Notes: generated by a model not told the origin, from the letters alone. A DNA stretch of 64,000 nucleotides from Athripsodes cinereus (GCA_947579605.1 OX388319.1:4526001-4590000), one strand, 5' to 3'. Numbered from the stretch's first letter, positions 10,148-20,525 are shown. Program-made: numbers and translations.

Positions 10148-10235
10148 TGGTTAGCTGGAAGATATTGCCTCCAGGCAATAAGCTTGCCAATTTTTGATGA
10201 TTTTTTTTCTGATCAATAAAGTGTTATTATTAATA
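10148..10235 (+). repeat. Module D copy with TATTGCCT/AGGCAATA stem
   Basis: 'ggttagctggaagatattg' opens the module; the 8-bp stem is 10163-10170 with 10173-10180. Downstream bases follow the module D pattern loosely. Confidence 0.6.
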
Positions 10236-10668
10236 GAATGGGACCAATGTGCTTTTGCATCTAAAACCTTCATGTATCTCCGATAATCATTTACATAAAT
10301 CTCTACCATGTATATATGTACATTACTAGGAATGATGATAAAGCTTGAAGAGAGGATAAAACTGAAATATAATAATAAAAAAAAATAGAAGCGTTCAATG
10401 GTAAAGTGTAAACCCACAAGGAGAACAGAAATAATATTACTAAGGATAAAGTACAATACATTACAAAGTCCTTCGGAGCTTTGTTGAAATATTATCTAAA
10501 GTTCTTTTCTACTATATCTACAAAGGCAGGTGATAGCTTATGATTACTGTAAACTTTACTTGATTATTTACAGAATCTCAACACAAAATAAAAATAGACT
10601 TTTTGAACTATTCATTTGTAAATTTTTCAAGATAATGTTAAAAAAAATGTAATTTATACTGCAGATTG
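10236..10668. other. AT-rich, nothing recognised
   Basis: A minus-strand open frame at 10151-10456 is hydrophobic and without recognisable features; it begins inside module D. Confidence 0.45.
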
Positions 10669-10671
10669 CTC

Positions 10672-10800
10672 CCTAGTTCGATTCTTGGCCAGAACAAATT
10701 GTAAAATGTCATTTTTTAATTTGTCCTGGGTACATATTGTATAGGTATATATTTGGTGCATTTTTATGTGGATCGTCACCATTCACAAACTTGTAGAATG
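10672..10800 (+). mobile_element. SINE-B, partial and diverged
   Basis: 'ctagttcgattcttggcc' resembles the box-B region of SINE-B, and the following bases mirror the body of the copy at 15663-15890 read on its own strand ('cattttt', 'cctgg', 'ggatcgtcacc'). Confidence 0.45.
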
Positions 10801-10984
10801 GTTGATTACTGTACCATCACGAATGTGGGTTAGCCGTTGGACTCACTGTATATTACGAAGATGTATGTATACTGTTATCTCACTCCTTGAAAAAAAAGAC
10901 ATTCCGGATGGATAGCGAACCTTATCACTAAACTGAAGATACCAAATAAACTTATAGTTAGTATATCTGAATTTAATGAATTTG

Positions 10985-10986
<2 letters not shown>

Positions 10987-11050
<64 letters not shown>
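10987..11050. repeat. 64-base poly(T) tract
   Basis: An uninterrupted run of 64 T. It abuts a minus-strand SINE-A end (11051-11090), so on the minus strand it is that element's poly(A) tail. Sequencing through such a run is error-prone and the exact length may be off. Confidence 0.85.
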
Positions 11051-11058
<8 letters not shown>

Positions 11059-11090
11059 ATATAACCTTATACACCTTTCACACAAGTTAA
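11051..11090 (-). mobile_element. SINE-A 3'-end fragment with internal deletion
   Basis: 'aaaaaaagatat', then 'ccttatacacctttcacaca', is the antisense of the SINE-A end, lacking the 'gtatttgggtttataac' segment. Confidence 0.65.
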
Positions 11091-11571
11091 ATATTATAAT
11101 ACCCACAATCTGTGTGGAACATATCAGTCAATCTTGATAGCTTCACAAATCGAAGCCTTACAAATTATGGACTTTATAGAGAATTCAGAGAAGCTTTTTC
11201 GTTACTTTCTGTAAATGATACTGTCGAAAACAAAATACCTACAAGTTTTTCCATCGTTCGAATATACATTTCTCCGAAGAATATCAAAAAGCGGAATTGG
11301 TATACAACAGTAATTTAAACCTATTGTATAAAGTTTAAACATCTCTGTCTATTGTTACTGAAAATTGTATTCTTTCGAAATAGGTAATACGAAAGGTGTT
11401 CAGAAATACTCATTTGAAGCCCTTAAAATGTATTCTGATAATTTTTTATTTAGGTACATAAGTTTTTAAGTATAATTTAGAAGTTTGTAGTTATATAATA
11501 AAAAAGCATTTAAAAAATAACATCAAGTGCTCGATTACTCCTTGCATATAAAAATATATCAAAGTAAATTC
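11091..11571. other. AT-rich, nothing recognised
   Basis: The 68-residue open frame at 11112-11318 has no recognised features. Confidence 0.45.
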
Positions 11572-11750
11572 GAGTTCGTCGGTAGCCTGGAGGTAGAGTC
11601 TTGGCCTTCAGAACAAGGGGTCCGTGGTTCGATCCCAGGTGCCGGCAAACTCCCCTTTCACGGCACAAGCTTTTAGCTTAGTGTGAAAGGTGTATAAGGT
11701 TGTATTTGGGTTTATAACAAACCCAGATATATCTTTTTAAAAAAAAATAA
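11572..11750 (+). mobile_element. SINE-A, full-length reference copy
   Basis: A tRNA-like head starts at about 11574 with an A-box-like 'tagcctggagg' (11583-11593) and a perfect B box GGTTCGATCCC (11626-11636), the internal RNA polymerase III promoter. A non-tRNA body 'gtgaaaggtgtataaggttg', then 'gggtttataac', follows, ending 'agatatatcttttt' plus an A-rich tail. T5 before the tail could act as a Pol III terminator. Other copies: 16344, 28463, 48308 and 54485, plus the fragment at 11051. Confidence 0.85.
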
Positions 11751-11875
11751 TTTTTTAACATATTTTGAACCACTCCAGATTAATCATTCCAATTGATTAC
11801 ACTCATCCATAGTCAACCTATTTGAATAGGTATTAACCAGGTAGGTATTTTGTATATGATACACATACATATGTG

Positions 11876-12005
11876 AACTTCCTTAAGGTGTGCACAACAC
11901 AGAATTTCGACGCTTATGAATCGACTTAGGCTTGGTTAAGAGTACTCTTTAAACCTAGGTAACATTCCCATTCTTCTGTGCCATGCTTTTCACATGACAT
12001 GAAAT
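11876..12005 (+). mobile_element. LINE H fragment, decayed
   Basis: 'gtgaacttccttaaggt' and 'atgaatcgacttaggcttgg' match parts of LINE H at 52805-52850 and 39061-39085. Frames are broken. Confidence 0.45.
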
Positions 12006-12445
12006 TTTTGGAAGTTGTATATATAGTTCTGCTTTGTTAAACTTCCACTTTGAAATCAATCTTGATACGATTTTCCTAGAATACCTGTGCTTTCAAACTG
12101 GAAAGACATCTGTTGTAGTTCAGAGGAAACAACGTAAATGTAAAAAGTGGAAGCAAGGCAAATTTAGCTTCTTAAGATGAAATTTGTATCCTAAGGCGAC
12201 CATAAGGAATATATTTACAAGTCATATAAACATCTAACTTTGTATACCACCATGGTATATTTTTTCTATTGTTTCAATTCAATTTCTAATTGTAATGAAT
12301 TACTACCAATTACCATCAGTTGATAAGTTGTATTTTATCGCATTATCACTGTCTAAGTCTATAATTTAAGAGTACAAACATTCATAATGAGTAGCATACT
12401 GCATTTCTAATATAATTAATGAATATTTTGATATATTTTGATATT

Positions 12446-12585
12446 GGGTGAGTTGAAAGATATCGTGTCTCTGCAATAAACTCGTCCATTGTGCAACATA
12501 TTTGTATTATATGTTGTTATCTTATTATTTTTTGTCTTAACATTTTGTACAACAAAGTTTATTTTTATTATTATCATATCCCTGA
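12446..12585 (+). repeat. Module D copy, stem decayed
   Basis: 'gggtgagttgaaagatatcg' opens, then 'gcaataaactcgtccattgt' as in the copy at 58960. The stem no longer pairs well. The tail is an ATT-rich run. Confidence 0.6.
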
Positions 12586-12697
12586 AATTTGAAAACACCT
12601 CTCTTTTTTGTTAAATACTTGAAACAAAAATATGGGTTGCTATCGATTGCCCTATAATAATGTCTCAAACCATAAATCAAAAGATCCATAGGTCAAA

Positions 12698-12712
12698 TCC
12701 TGATATTAACCT
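12698..12712. repeat. Target-site duplication of the LINE P copy, left
   Basis: TCCTGATATTAACCT here and at 13178-13192, identical over 15 bases, bracket the insertion. Confidence 0.85.
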
Positions 12713-13177
12713 CATCATCATCATCGCCCTCAACGCTCCTCTCGGGAGCACAGGGCAGAAACCAGCCTCCTCCATTCAGAGCGTCTCTGCGCCAGTTGCG
12801 TCACCTCTTTCCACGACATTCCCTGCGCTCTGATATCGTTGCCATAGGAACGGTGTATTGTGAAAGAGGGACGCCCGGGCCGACGGAACCCTTGCGGACG
12901 GAAAACAACGCTCTTTTTGGACAGCTATCATTGGGCATTCTCAAAACATGTCCCAGCCAGGACCATCGTCTCTCCTGTATTCCGGAGATTACAGGTTGGT
13001 TGCACCGGCGCACAGCATCATTTGTAACATGTTCATACCATTTGACATCCAAAATCCTTATAAGACACTTGTTCTCAAAGCTTAGTATCTTCCGCTCTTG
13101 AGCCTTGGTTAAGTGCCAAGACTCACAGCCATATAGAAGGATTGGGATGATGCACGCATTGAACAGGCGACATTTTG
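12713..13177 (-). mobile_element. LINE P, 5'-truncated insertion with perfect target duplication
   Basis: The minus-strand open frame (12801-13208) codes the ORF2 C-terminus: 'CIIPILLYGCESWHL', then 'RWSWLGHVLRMP', the 'LYGxExW' and 'GHxxR' blocks that follow the RT domain in many non-LTR elements. The first residues of the open frame (MMKTEKV...) come from the flank beyond 13177. The sense strand ends in a (GAT)n tail at about 12713-12725. The 15-bp direct repeats are the signature of target-primed reverse transcription. The frame breaks near 12801, before the usual end ('WR...E'). Other copies: 20325, 28642 and 46857. Confidence 0.88.
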
Positions 13178-13192
13178 TCCTGATATTAACCT

Positions 13193-13711
13193 TCTCAGTC
13201 TTCATCAATAAGCCTGTTTTGTACTGTTAATAAGGAATGTACGAAAATTAATATTATAATGACACAAAAAGAAAAAAATAATAATACCAAAGAATAATCG
13301 TATTTGCTCGTGGGGTCTATAGAATACAAATGGTTTCCCAATTCTTTCTTATCAGTTTTCAATTATTTTATAATAGTGACGTATTTTCAACAAACATTAA
13401 CTTTATATGACATTTAATATCTTCGATTCTACTTTGAAATATGTCACCCACACTTTGCAAGAGATGCCGTATTGCCGTTACGGTATCAATAACCTCAAAT
13501 TCTATTTTCTATTAATCAAAAATCTACAAACTCCCTTGTGACAGTACTTGAGTACCAGGAGATGATGAGAATGGAAGGGTAGGTAGGTATTTAATAATCC
13601 TTTAAGAAGGCAATACTTATTATCTCGTATATTAAATTAATCTTCATTATTACTATCCCTAATACTATTAAATAATTCACAATCCCAATATATGTTATAA
13701 GTTCATTTTAA
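13193..13711. other. AT-rich, nothing recognised
   Basis: No repeat family or coding signal recognised. Confidence 0.5.
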
Positions 13712-14405
13712 TTGTTAATATGTTTGTTAATACTCACCAACATTATAATGAAAAGGGCGGAAAATAAAATAAACGAAACACTTTCAGAAGATCAATTTGG
13801 ATTCCGCAAGGAGACAGGTACAAGAGATGCAATCCTGAGTCTCAGACTTATTCTAGAAAAGAGAATAACAACTAATAAAAACACATACATAGCATTCATC
13901 GACCTTGAAAAAGCATTCGATAAAGTAGAATGGGAACAACTTTTTAATACTCTAAACCAGATAGGAATGAGTTATAAAGACAGAAGAGCAATCTGGAGCT
14001 TATACAAGAACGAAATGGCTGTGATTAAAAGCGGAGAGAGCTGCGCAGAAGCAAGGGTCGAACAAGGTGTAAGACAAGGATGCTCAATGTCGCCAGCTCT
14101 CTTTAACTGCTATATACAGCGAGCTATTGATGATCTCAGAGAAGAAATGAAGAACTGGGCAGAATCGGCCAAAAACGAGCTAACTGGATTGGCCACAACA
14201 TCAGGCACCCAGGACTACTCATCGCCATCGCGGAGGGTAAGAACGAGGGGACAAATGGCAGAGGCCGACCAAGAGATGCGTATATGGACCAACTGAAGAG
14301 GGACATGAACTGTGGCTCATACGTAGAGCTGAAAAGACTGGCTGAGAATAGAGACGAATGGAGAAGAAAAACCAAACTCGTTGCAGACCAATCCAATGGA
14401 TTGTA
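13712..14405 (+). pseudogene. Non-LTR retrotransposon RT fragment with internal deletion
   Basis: The open frame 13712-14296 carries RT blocks: 'DQFGFRKETGTRDAI', motif A 'FIDLEKAFD' with the first catalytic Asp at about residue 64, and 'GVRQGCSMSPALFN' at about residues 119-132. The YADD block and thumb are missing: at about 14155 the sequence jumps to the extreme C-terminus, which continues in another frame (NWIGH-like start, 'GRPRDAYMDQL', 'LAENRDEWRRK') to TAA at 14403-14405. So a large internal deletion, with frame change, joins RT to C-terminus. Clade uncertain (RTE or CR1 side). Dead. Confidence 0.8.
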
Positions 14406-14453
14406 ACTTATTATTATATGTTTGTTTACCTGGCAGCATAACAATAATAATTT

Positions 14454-14583
14454 GGGTTAGTTGGAAGAGATCGCGCCTTTGCGAAATACTAGCCCTCTGT
14501 ATATTGATTGTATTTAATTTGAATGTATACTTTTTATGTAATTGTTTGTAATCAATGCATAGTAAAGAATAAATAAATAAATA
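14454..14583 (+). repeat. Module D, full copy with (AATA)n tail
   Basis: 'gggttagttggaagagatcg', TCGC/GCGA stem (14471-14474 with 14481-14484), 'ccctctgtatattgattgta', and an (AATA)n tail ending at about 14583. It lies just past the RT fragment and may be that element's 3' UTR or a separate insertion. Confidence 0.7.
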
Positions 14584-14639
14584 ACTCTCCTACGCCTCAC
14601 GTTTCAAAAATATCTCTTAATCTTTAATATGATTAATTT

Positions 14640-14892
14640 TTAAAATGAAACACGATATAGGTATAGTAATTCCTCTATTGAATTAATTTATTTTTGCGAG
14701 CCGTAATAATTTATTGATTCATTATCATTACTTTTTCGTACATTATCAGGTCATTTTCAACCGATAATGACCTGATAATGACCTTATAAGTCGAAAGACG
14801 TTTCTCGGAGTCAATAATTCATAGTGGAAAGAAACACTTGTTTACAATTACAATTACATAATTATGGAATTTTACTACGTGAGCACCGAAAC
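14640..14892. mobile_element. Repeat F, composite copy with inner palindrome
   Basis: 'gaaacacgatatagg', 'ttatttttgcgagcc', then the palindromic core 'attatcaggtcatt' (14752-14765) against 'aatgacctgataat' (14766-14779), then 'gtcgaaagacg', 'gaaacacttgtt' and 'ataattatggaatt' followed by 'ctacgtg'. The same blocks recur at 24440, 39996, 58530, 59228, 62770, 63010 and 63545. Confidence 0.6.
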
Positions 14893-15580
14893 AACTAATA
14901 ACTTACATATCATTTACAATTAACATTGTGTGAGTTTTCTTTATTTTACTTTAAATAGAATGTTTTCCCTCGATTTTCCCTTCCCCCTTCTTTTTTAACC
15001 GTACAAAATTATCATTTCTTCAATTTGACCAGGCAAAACTGGGTTTTTGAGTTAGTGCGTACCTAATAATATGATAATTCGACGCTTTTAACGGATAATA
15101 TTCCAATCAATGATAAATGATAGGTACCTACGTCAAATAAGGCGCTTATATAATAACTCATATTATTAAAGTATGATTAAATTAATGATTATTTTCAATA
15201 CATGATATAGGCACAACATTTCGATGTGTTCTTAGGGTGACTTTAATCCTTATCTTGAATTTGATTAAATTTGCTTTCACATCCAATGAACTTTAATATT
15301 CCTCCAGAATCTGGATATTTTTGTGTTGAACGGGAATGAATTTAAAGCAGGTTTAACTGAGGTCTTATGGTCGTTGACGATTCCGTCGGCTTGAATGATG
15401 GAAGCTTTTCTGATTCGGGCCGGGCCTAAAATGGCCACATTGAGCAATTCATCTACAATTCATATTTGGTGAAATGTTGCCGTTAAATCGTTTTACAAAT
15501 CCTAATATGATCCTATTATGAGGCTAGTATGGCTAATTTATAAATATTGCTTTTATATAACTATTATGTTAAAATGAAAA
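14893..15580. other. AT-rich, nothing recognised
   Basis: No coding signal. The 15360-15430 patch is slightly GC-richer but stop-filled. Confidence 0.45.
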
Positions 15581-15584
15581 GAAT

Positions 15585-15625
15585 GTACTTGTGAAATGTT
15601 TATAATTTAAACATTTCACAAGTAC
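15585..15625. repeat. Perfect 18-bp hairpin
   Basis: GTACTTGTGAAATGTTTA (15585-15602) and its exact reverse complement (15608-15625) with a 5-base loop. Not recognised as part of another family. Confidence 0.9.
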
Positions 15626-15662
15626 GTTTTTTACAATAATAAAATATGTAGTGGAAGAGACG

Positions 15663-15892
15663 ATACATTCATATAGATCGAAATTTTGTCAAACAAAGAT
15701 AAATGAATCTTGTATTATGGGTGCTAACGCAACGATTTACATAAACAATGTACCAAACACCTAGAACTGTTACATCTAAATCCAGGGGAATTTTCAAAAT
15801 GTTAATTATTATTTTGCTCTGGCCGGGTTCGAACTCAGGACCTCGTGACTCAAATACAGGAGCATTACCTCTGCGCTACACCAGCCGTTAAT
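15663..15892 (-). mobile_element. SINE-B, full-length reference copy
   Basis: On the minus strand: a tRNA-like head beginning near 'acggctggtgtagcgcagag' with A-box-like bases, and a B box GAGTTCGAACCC at about 15828-15839, then a body of about 160 bp ending near 15663. Copies at 41247 and 56874 share the head and the body word 'tcttgtattatgggt' or close. Confidence 0.75.
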
Positions 15893-16343
15893 GAATAGGT
15901 TTCGTGCCTTTATTATTAAATGAAAAATTATAATTATAATTGAAGTTTAGGAGCTCTCTCTAAAAACAAATTCATCGCCCTTAAGCGATTCCTGTAATTT
16001 ATTATAATATAAATAATAATAATAAGAGGGGATGATATGTTGGGGTAATAATATCTACGAGAAATAATACAGAATTTTGATTAAATATTATACCAAAGTT
16101 CTTAGATTGGATTGGAATAATTTTCCTAACATTATTTTAATAACTCAATGATAATAGATCCTTAAAACTTTATATGAGAATTCAATCATTCATTCATTTA
16201 TTGATAGATTCAAAAACACTATCATGTTCCGGATTGGCTGAAAGAAATATGCGTATGTGATAAGTCCGCCTTTTGCTGTTTATTGTCATTATGAAATATT
16301 ATAATTATGTTAGTATACTACATGGATATGCCAGTACTGGGTC
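15893..16343. other. AT-rich, nothing recognised
   Basis: No features beyond simple AT tracts. Confidence 0.45.
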
Positions 16344-16502
16344 ATATTTGGGTTTTGTTATAAATCCAAATACAACTTTATGCGCCTTTCACAGTAAGCT
16401 TAAAGTTTGTGTTGGAAAGACAAACTTACCGGCACCTGGGATCGAACCGCGCAACTCCTATACATGAGACCGAGATCCTACCTCCTTTGGCTGCCGACGA
16501 AC
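16344..16502 (-). mobile_element. SINE-A copy
   Basis: Antisense order: 'tttgggttttgttataaat', 'cctttcacagtaagctt', 'ggcacctgggatcgaacc' (B box), 'cctacctcctttggctgccg' (A-box area). The anticodon-side region is diverged. Confidence 0.8.
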
Positions 16503-16527
16503 TATAGAGTGATTGATCAATGATTGA

Positions 16528-16580
16528 TTATGACATGAGAAGTCGAAAGACGTCTCTTTCGTGTAGTTGGATTTATAGTA
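16528..16580. repeat. Repeat F fragment
   Basis: 'aagtcgaaagacgtctctt' followed by 'tcgtgtagttgga' matches the core arm of repeat F. Confidence 0.5.
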
Positions 16581-17065
16581 GTACAAAAGGCTTATTTCAA
16601 TTCATCCAATTTGAAAATTTTCTACTTGGGGACCAATACTATAAATTAGTTAAAAATATTATTATTTGTTACAAATTGGATTGTTTTTCATGGTAAAAAC
16701 ATTCAATAACAAATAGGTATTTTTTGTTGTTCGTTTTTAGTACATACGAAAGAATTCAAGGCCTTTTTAGTATCAAAAATCGTTTTTTTTTATCGAAAAT
16801 TCGATAACGATCTTAATTTTATAGCTCAATATAAATAACGCCAGTAAGTGCCGCACATAACTTATGTACAAAAAATACTAACTCTTATACTGTTTTTGAA
16901 TTTATAAAATAGATTTTTCACTTAGTAATTTCAGTTCATTGTACAGTCCCCGAAAGAGAATATTCCTTACAACCTTTCAGATCTAGTATTTTACTGCGTT
17001 ATTATTATAACGACTTTTCATATATTGCGCCGTTTAGTTATATGTAACCATCTCAAGGGTGCCTC

Positions 17066-17330
17066 TTGAATGTGGTGGTAAGTTGATTCTCTCTCAGGTT
17101 TGTAGGCAATCTGTTCCAAGCAGTTGGTGTGGTGACTCTTAAACTCTTTTTCACGAGTTTGAAGGTGAATTTGTCTTATTGGGGTCTACGAGTTTGTGGA
17201 CCTTGAACGCAGTGACCGCCTCCGAGTCTTAGTGAGGCATATGGTTGCCGTGTCACATAAATCCTTGTGGACCGTGAGACACAATTTTGAACTCCACTCG
17301 CTCTATGGTGGGGTAACAAGCAAACGAGGA
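17066..17330 (-). pseudogene. LINE ORF C-terminal fragment ('AWNRLP' type)
   Basis: Minus-strand frames read '...VSRSTRIYVTRQPYASL...' (ending at 17176) and, after a frame change, '...KKSLRVTTPTAWNRLPTNL...' followed by '...TFKRHP' and a stop at about 17068. The 'xAWNxLP...FKR' ending is typical of Jockey/CR1-type ORF2. It is frameshifted. Confidence 0.55.
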
Positions 17331-17334
17331 GCAT

Positions 17335-17445
17335 GTAGTAAACATGTAAACTTTGTAATAAAAGATGTAAAATGTCTTCATTTATAACGAACACCTGCTT
17401 TTTACAGGGCACTCGAAAACTGACGGAAAAGTGAAAATAAGTTTT
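17335..17445 (-). repeat. Repeat E, 5' half
   Basis: 'gatgtaaaatgtcttcattt', 'cgaacacctgctttttacag' and 'ggcactcgaaaactgacgg' match the reference copy at 46620-46690. Confidence 0.65.
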
Positions 17446-18197
17446 TTTTCTCGGCTATCCACCCGTTATATTTGATGTAAATAAGTATATACATATAATT
17501 TTCACCCAGAATCAATAATTTAATGTCTTTTAATTAATAAACGTACAGATTGACCTCATCGTGCTATTAATAATACAGGAAGGATGTCATTCCTAATCCC
17601 TGAATCGAAATATGTATCAAATTTCTTAAATCTTGTTTCTTCTCTGGACATCTGAAAATTTGAGAGAATAAAGTAAAAAATCTACTCTTATTGCCTTATA
17701 AAAATATAGTTTATTTGTATTTTACATGTGCTTGTTTACTTATGATGTGATTGAATAAAAAAATCTATTTTTATATTAATCTTTAAACAATCACCCCCAT
17801 TTTCTTATGGAGTATGTGTGAATATTTATACCATGTCGTGTTAGGTTGGCATTACTTTTTGTTTTTTTTCTTCAGAAAATAACATTTAAAGGCTAAAAAA
17901 TCATGCAATTTGTTAATAGTGTTCCGTCGGTAGATTCGTGATACCTCCTATATGCATTTATCAAGAATTAACAAGAAAAAAAATAACTGTTTTGCTGGAT
18001 GATGTTTTATTCGTGGAAGGTGTCTTAGAAATTCTATGTTTGATTGAATTTTTAGGCGTAAATGGAAAAAAATCACAGAATCATTTTTTAAGTCCATGAG
18101 TTTACACAAATTATCCGAGGAAAAGCAGCACATAAAATATTTAGTTTCTCTCAATAACTTTTTCGGTGGATATCTCAGCGTATAGTTTCTTTAAACT
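17446..18197. other. AT-rich, nothing recognised
   Basis: Two small open frames on the minus strand have no coding features. Confidence 0.45.
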
Positions 18198-18199
18198 TG

Positions 18200-18425
18200 T
18201 CTGAAAGAAAGGGTGTGAGGAAGCACGGGTGTCCGAGAATCACGCTTGATCACGTGGATTAAATTCTTAAAGGTGCCCATGTGTTCAGTAAGTGGAACCG
18301 ACGCAAGAACATTAGAAATTCTATGAATGTGGAGGAAAAGTGTAAAGATAGATCTATTTAGCATTTCGTTCTCTCTGCCAACCCCACCTGGGACATGGCG
18401 TAAGGGTGTGACAACCCTCTCGCGG
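18200..18425 (+). mobile_element. LINE X C-terminal/3' fragment
   Basis: 'ctgaaagaaagggtgtgagg', 'cacgtggattaaattctta' and 'ctatgaatgtggagg' followed by the end 'tgggacatggcgtaagggtg' correspond to 63308-63530. Several stops; the terminal TATA is lost. Confidence 0.75.
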
Positions 18426-19365
18426 AAAATAACCGTTGAAGCGCTATTGAATACCATTTGTAGGCAGTTAAGTTAGATCTGCGGTACCTCCATCATATAG
18501 TATGTAACAATGGTTAACGTTGCCAAAGCGCAAAGCGCTTAAGTCAGCCATAACCGATTCGCAAGCAATGTAATACCTAACATTGTATCTCTATCTTTCA
18601 AGCGATACAATATATCTTATAATTGAATCGTGCCTATCGTAAAACATAATATCACAAATAACACAATACTTATATTATGTATATACACTTGTATGAACTG
18701 ATTCAAATATTTATTCAATATTAATATTTACACACGGGAACTAAATTTTCTTTTGTTATTATTTGTTTTACATTCACACCATACAACGAAAATTTATTAT
18801 TTGTTCTCAATTACATGTACAGAATACACACAGAGACACAATATAATTTCTTATGCAAATATGTAGAAAACTTATCTCCATATATTATATGAGTATGTAT
18901 AAGTGTTTGTATAAAACTCGACATAATATATGCGGTATGGAAGGGTTCGTATAAAATAATTATAAGCCTTCTGTCAAAACATGTATATGTAACTCAACAA
19001 TAATTTGTTTGTATATTTCTTTCAATTGTCTATGATTATGTTTGCAGCCGCATATATTTATGCGGTTGCAAACTTTACTTCCTTCTCTGTCAAAGTCAGT
19101 ACTTGCTTGAATAAACTACACTTCGCTTCAACACCGACATCTTTTAATTTAAAATCCCCGATTATATTCCCCTGGAACAAGTTGCAGGCCAACATGGTCC
19201 TTCGAGCCGGATACCGGAAATCATTGAGGGGTATGTATATGTAGACGTAAAGTCACAGCAATCATAATGGCATTGTAACTGATAAGACGTTGCATTTTTA
19301 TTTATATTCGAGTTGTTGCTTGCAGGTTACTAAAACTCCTTGTTTACATATAGAGCACCCGGCAA
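18426..19365. other. AT-rich, nothing recognised
   Basis: It contains a short palindromic patch 'aagcgcaaagcgctt' (18527-18541). No gene or family identified. Confidence 0.45.
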
Positions 19366-19367
19366 AA

Positions 19368-19606
19368 AATTGGTCTCCCTGCAATCTTTTCCGTGAGTTT
19401 TAGAGTGTTCTGTGAAAGGCAAATGTTCGAATAAATAAAAGTTTAATATATTTTAAACTCGGAGATGAGGTTTTTCACGCATCCTGAATTTCTTTTTTTA
19501 TTGGCAAGTTGTGTACAGCTTTCATATATTATGTTTATTGTGTGTAGTTAGCCTGCTGGCTGCCCCACTTGTGAGATATATCGTGTTGGTATAATAGTAG
19601 TAGTCC
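19368..19606 (+). repeat. Repeat E, full-length copy
   Basis: 'gagcacccggcaaaaaattg' and 'gtctccc' start it; 'gtgttctgtgaaaggcaaat', 'cggagatgaggttt' and 'tagcctgctggctgccccac' follow; it ends 'cgtgttggtataat'. Order and length (about 240 bp) match 38145-38383. Confidence 0.8.
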
Positions 19607-19646
19607 AACAAATTTAACCTTTAGTTTTTTTTTCTGGAAGTGAAGC

Positions 19647-19985
19647 GGTATTGGGACATTAAGACAATGTCTTAGTACGTAGTAATACGTAACTGTAAGT
19701 TAGAATGTATTGTTTTAGTTTTAAGAAACACTGTATAAACCTTTAGCAAGTTGGAATGTAAGAATGTATCGTTTGAGTTTTAAGACATATTGTGAAAACC
19801 CTAGGGACATTAACGGTGGTAATTAACTGTTGGAGAGGTTTTGTCGGGAAGAGCCCTTCAGGCAATCTCTGAAGCCTCTCATATAAATAAAGATTTTGCA
19901 CGATGAGTGTGGATGACATAGAAACTACCATTGCTGAAACATCCACAGGTAAGGGAGGGTACAACCCTTAATGGTATTGGGACAT
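19647..19985 (+). mobile_element. Unclassified 313-bp insert between 13-bp direct repeats
   Basis: GGTATTGGGACAT occurs at 19647-19659 and 19973-19985. The DNA between contains two imperfect tandem units (about 19694-19745 and 19747-19800, sharing 'gagttttaaga' or close), an AATAAA near 19885 and a small ATG-led frame (19903). The direct repeats suggest a target duplication; the internal layout could be a small solo LTR. Not identified. Confidence 0.4.
19903..19948 (+). CDS. Possible first coding exon (MSVDDIETTIAETST)
   Basis: ATG at 19903 opens 15 codons of balanced, non-repetitive composition and runs into an excellent splice donor CAG|GTAAGG (donor GT at 19949). No acceptor or downstream exon was recognised. 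The stretch lies inside a possible mobile insert (19660-19972), which counts against a host exon; it could be the start of an element's own spliced transcript, or chance. Confidence 0.2.
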
Positions 19986-20320
19986 AGTGATAATTAATAT
20001 ACATATAATGTGGTTATTATCGATTAGCTGTTTAGCAAATATCAGTCTCGTAAGGCCACATAAAATCTTCAGAAAATAGTGAGAGACCCATTTCCAAGCA
20101 AATTTCCGTGTATTTATTTATATATTTTTTTAAGGAGAACATATTCCTTCCGGCTTATAAATTTTCATAAATATTTAATATTTTTATTTATATCTACTAT
20201 AAATCAACAACTTTATAAAATCTAGGTCAAATAAGAAAACGGAAAAAAAAGATAAAACAAAATATTATATTAAATAAGAATTTATACACGATTAAATATT
20301 TTTACAGAGAATCAGAATAT
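19986..20320. other. AT-rich, nothing recognised
   Basis: A-rich from 20190 to 20300; no features. Confidence 0.45.
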
Positions 20321-20324
20321 TTGC

Positions 20325-20525
20325 CTTCAACACTCCTCTCGGGAGCACAGGGCAGAAACCAGCCTCCTCCATTCAGAGCGTCTCTGTGTCAATTGCGTCT
20401 CCTCTTCCCTCTATATTCCATGCGCTCTGATGTCGTTGTCAAACGAACAATGTATTGTGAAAGAGAGACGCCCGGGCTGACGAAACTCTTGTGGACGGAA
20501 GAGCAGTGGTCTTTTTGGCCCGAGG
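20325..20525 (-). mobile_element. LINE P 3'-end fragment
   Basis: 'caacactcctctcgggagc' and 'agaaaccagcctcctccatt' through 'agagacgcccgggc' match 12725-12905. The (GAT)n tail is lost. The plus-strand open frame over it is antisense and not a gene. Confidence 0.8.

Noticed and set aside
10843..11106. 87-residue minus-strand open frame with a long polylysine stretch
   Set aside because: The lysines are the translation of the 64-base homopolymer; the rest is flank and SINE-A end.
11574..11645. tRNA gene at the head of SINE-A
   Set aside because: Only A and B boxes are recognisable, there is no cloverleaf, and the unit recurs with the same body five times.
19743..19964. 73-residue minus-strand frame
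   Set aside because: It crosses two tandem units and the exon-like piece in antisense; no features.
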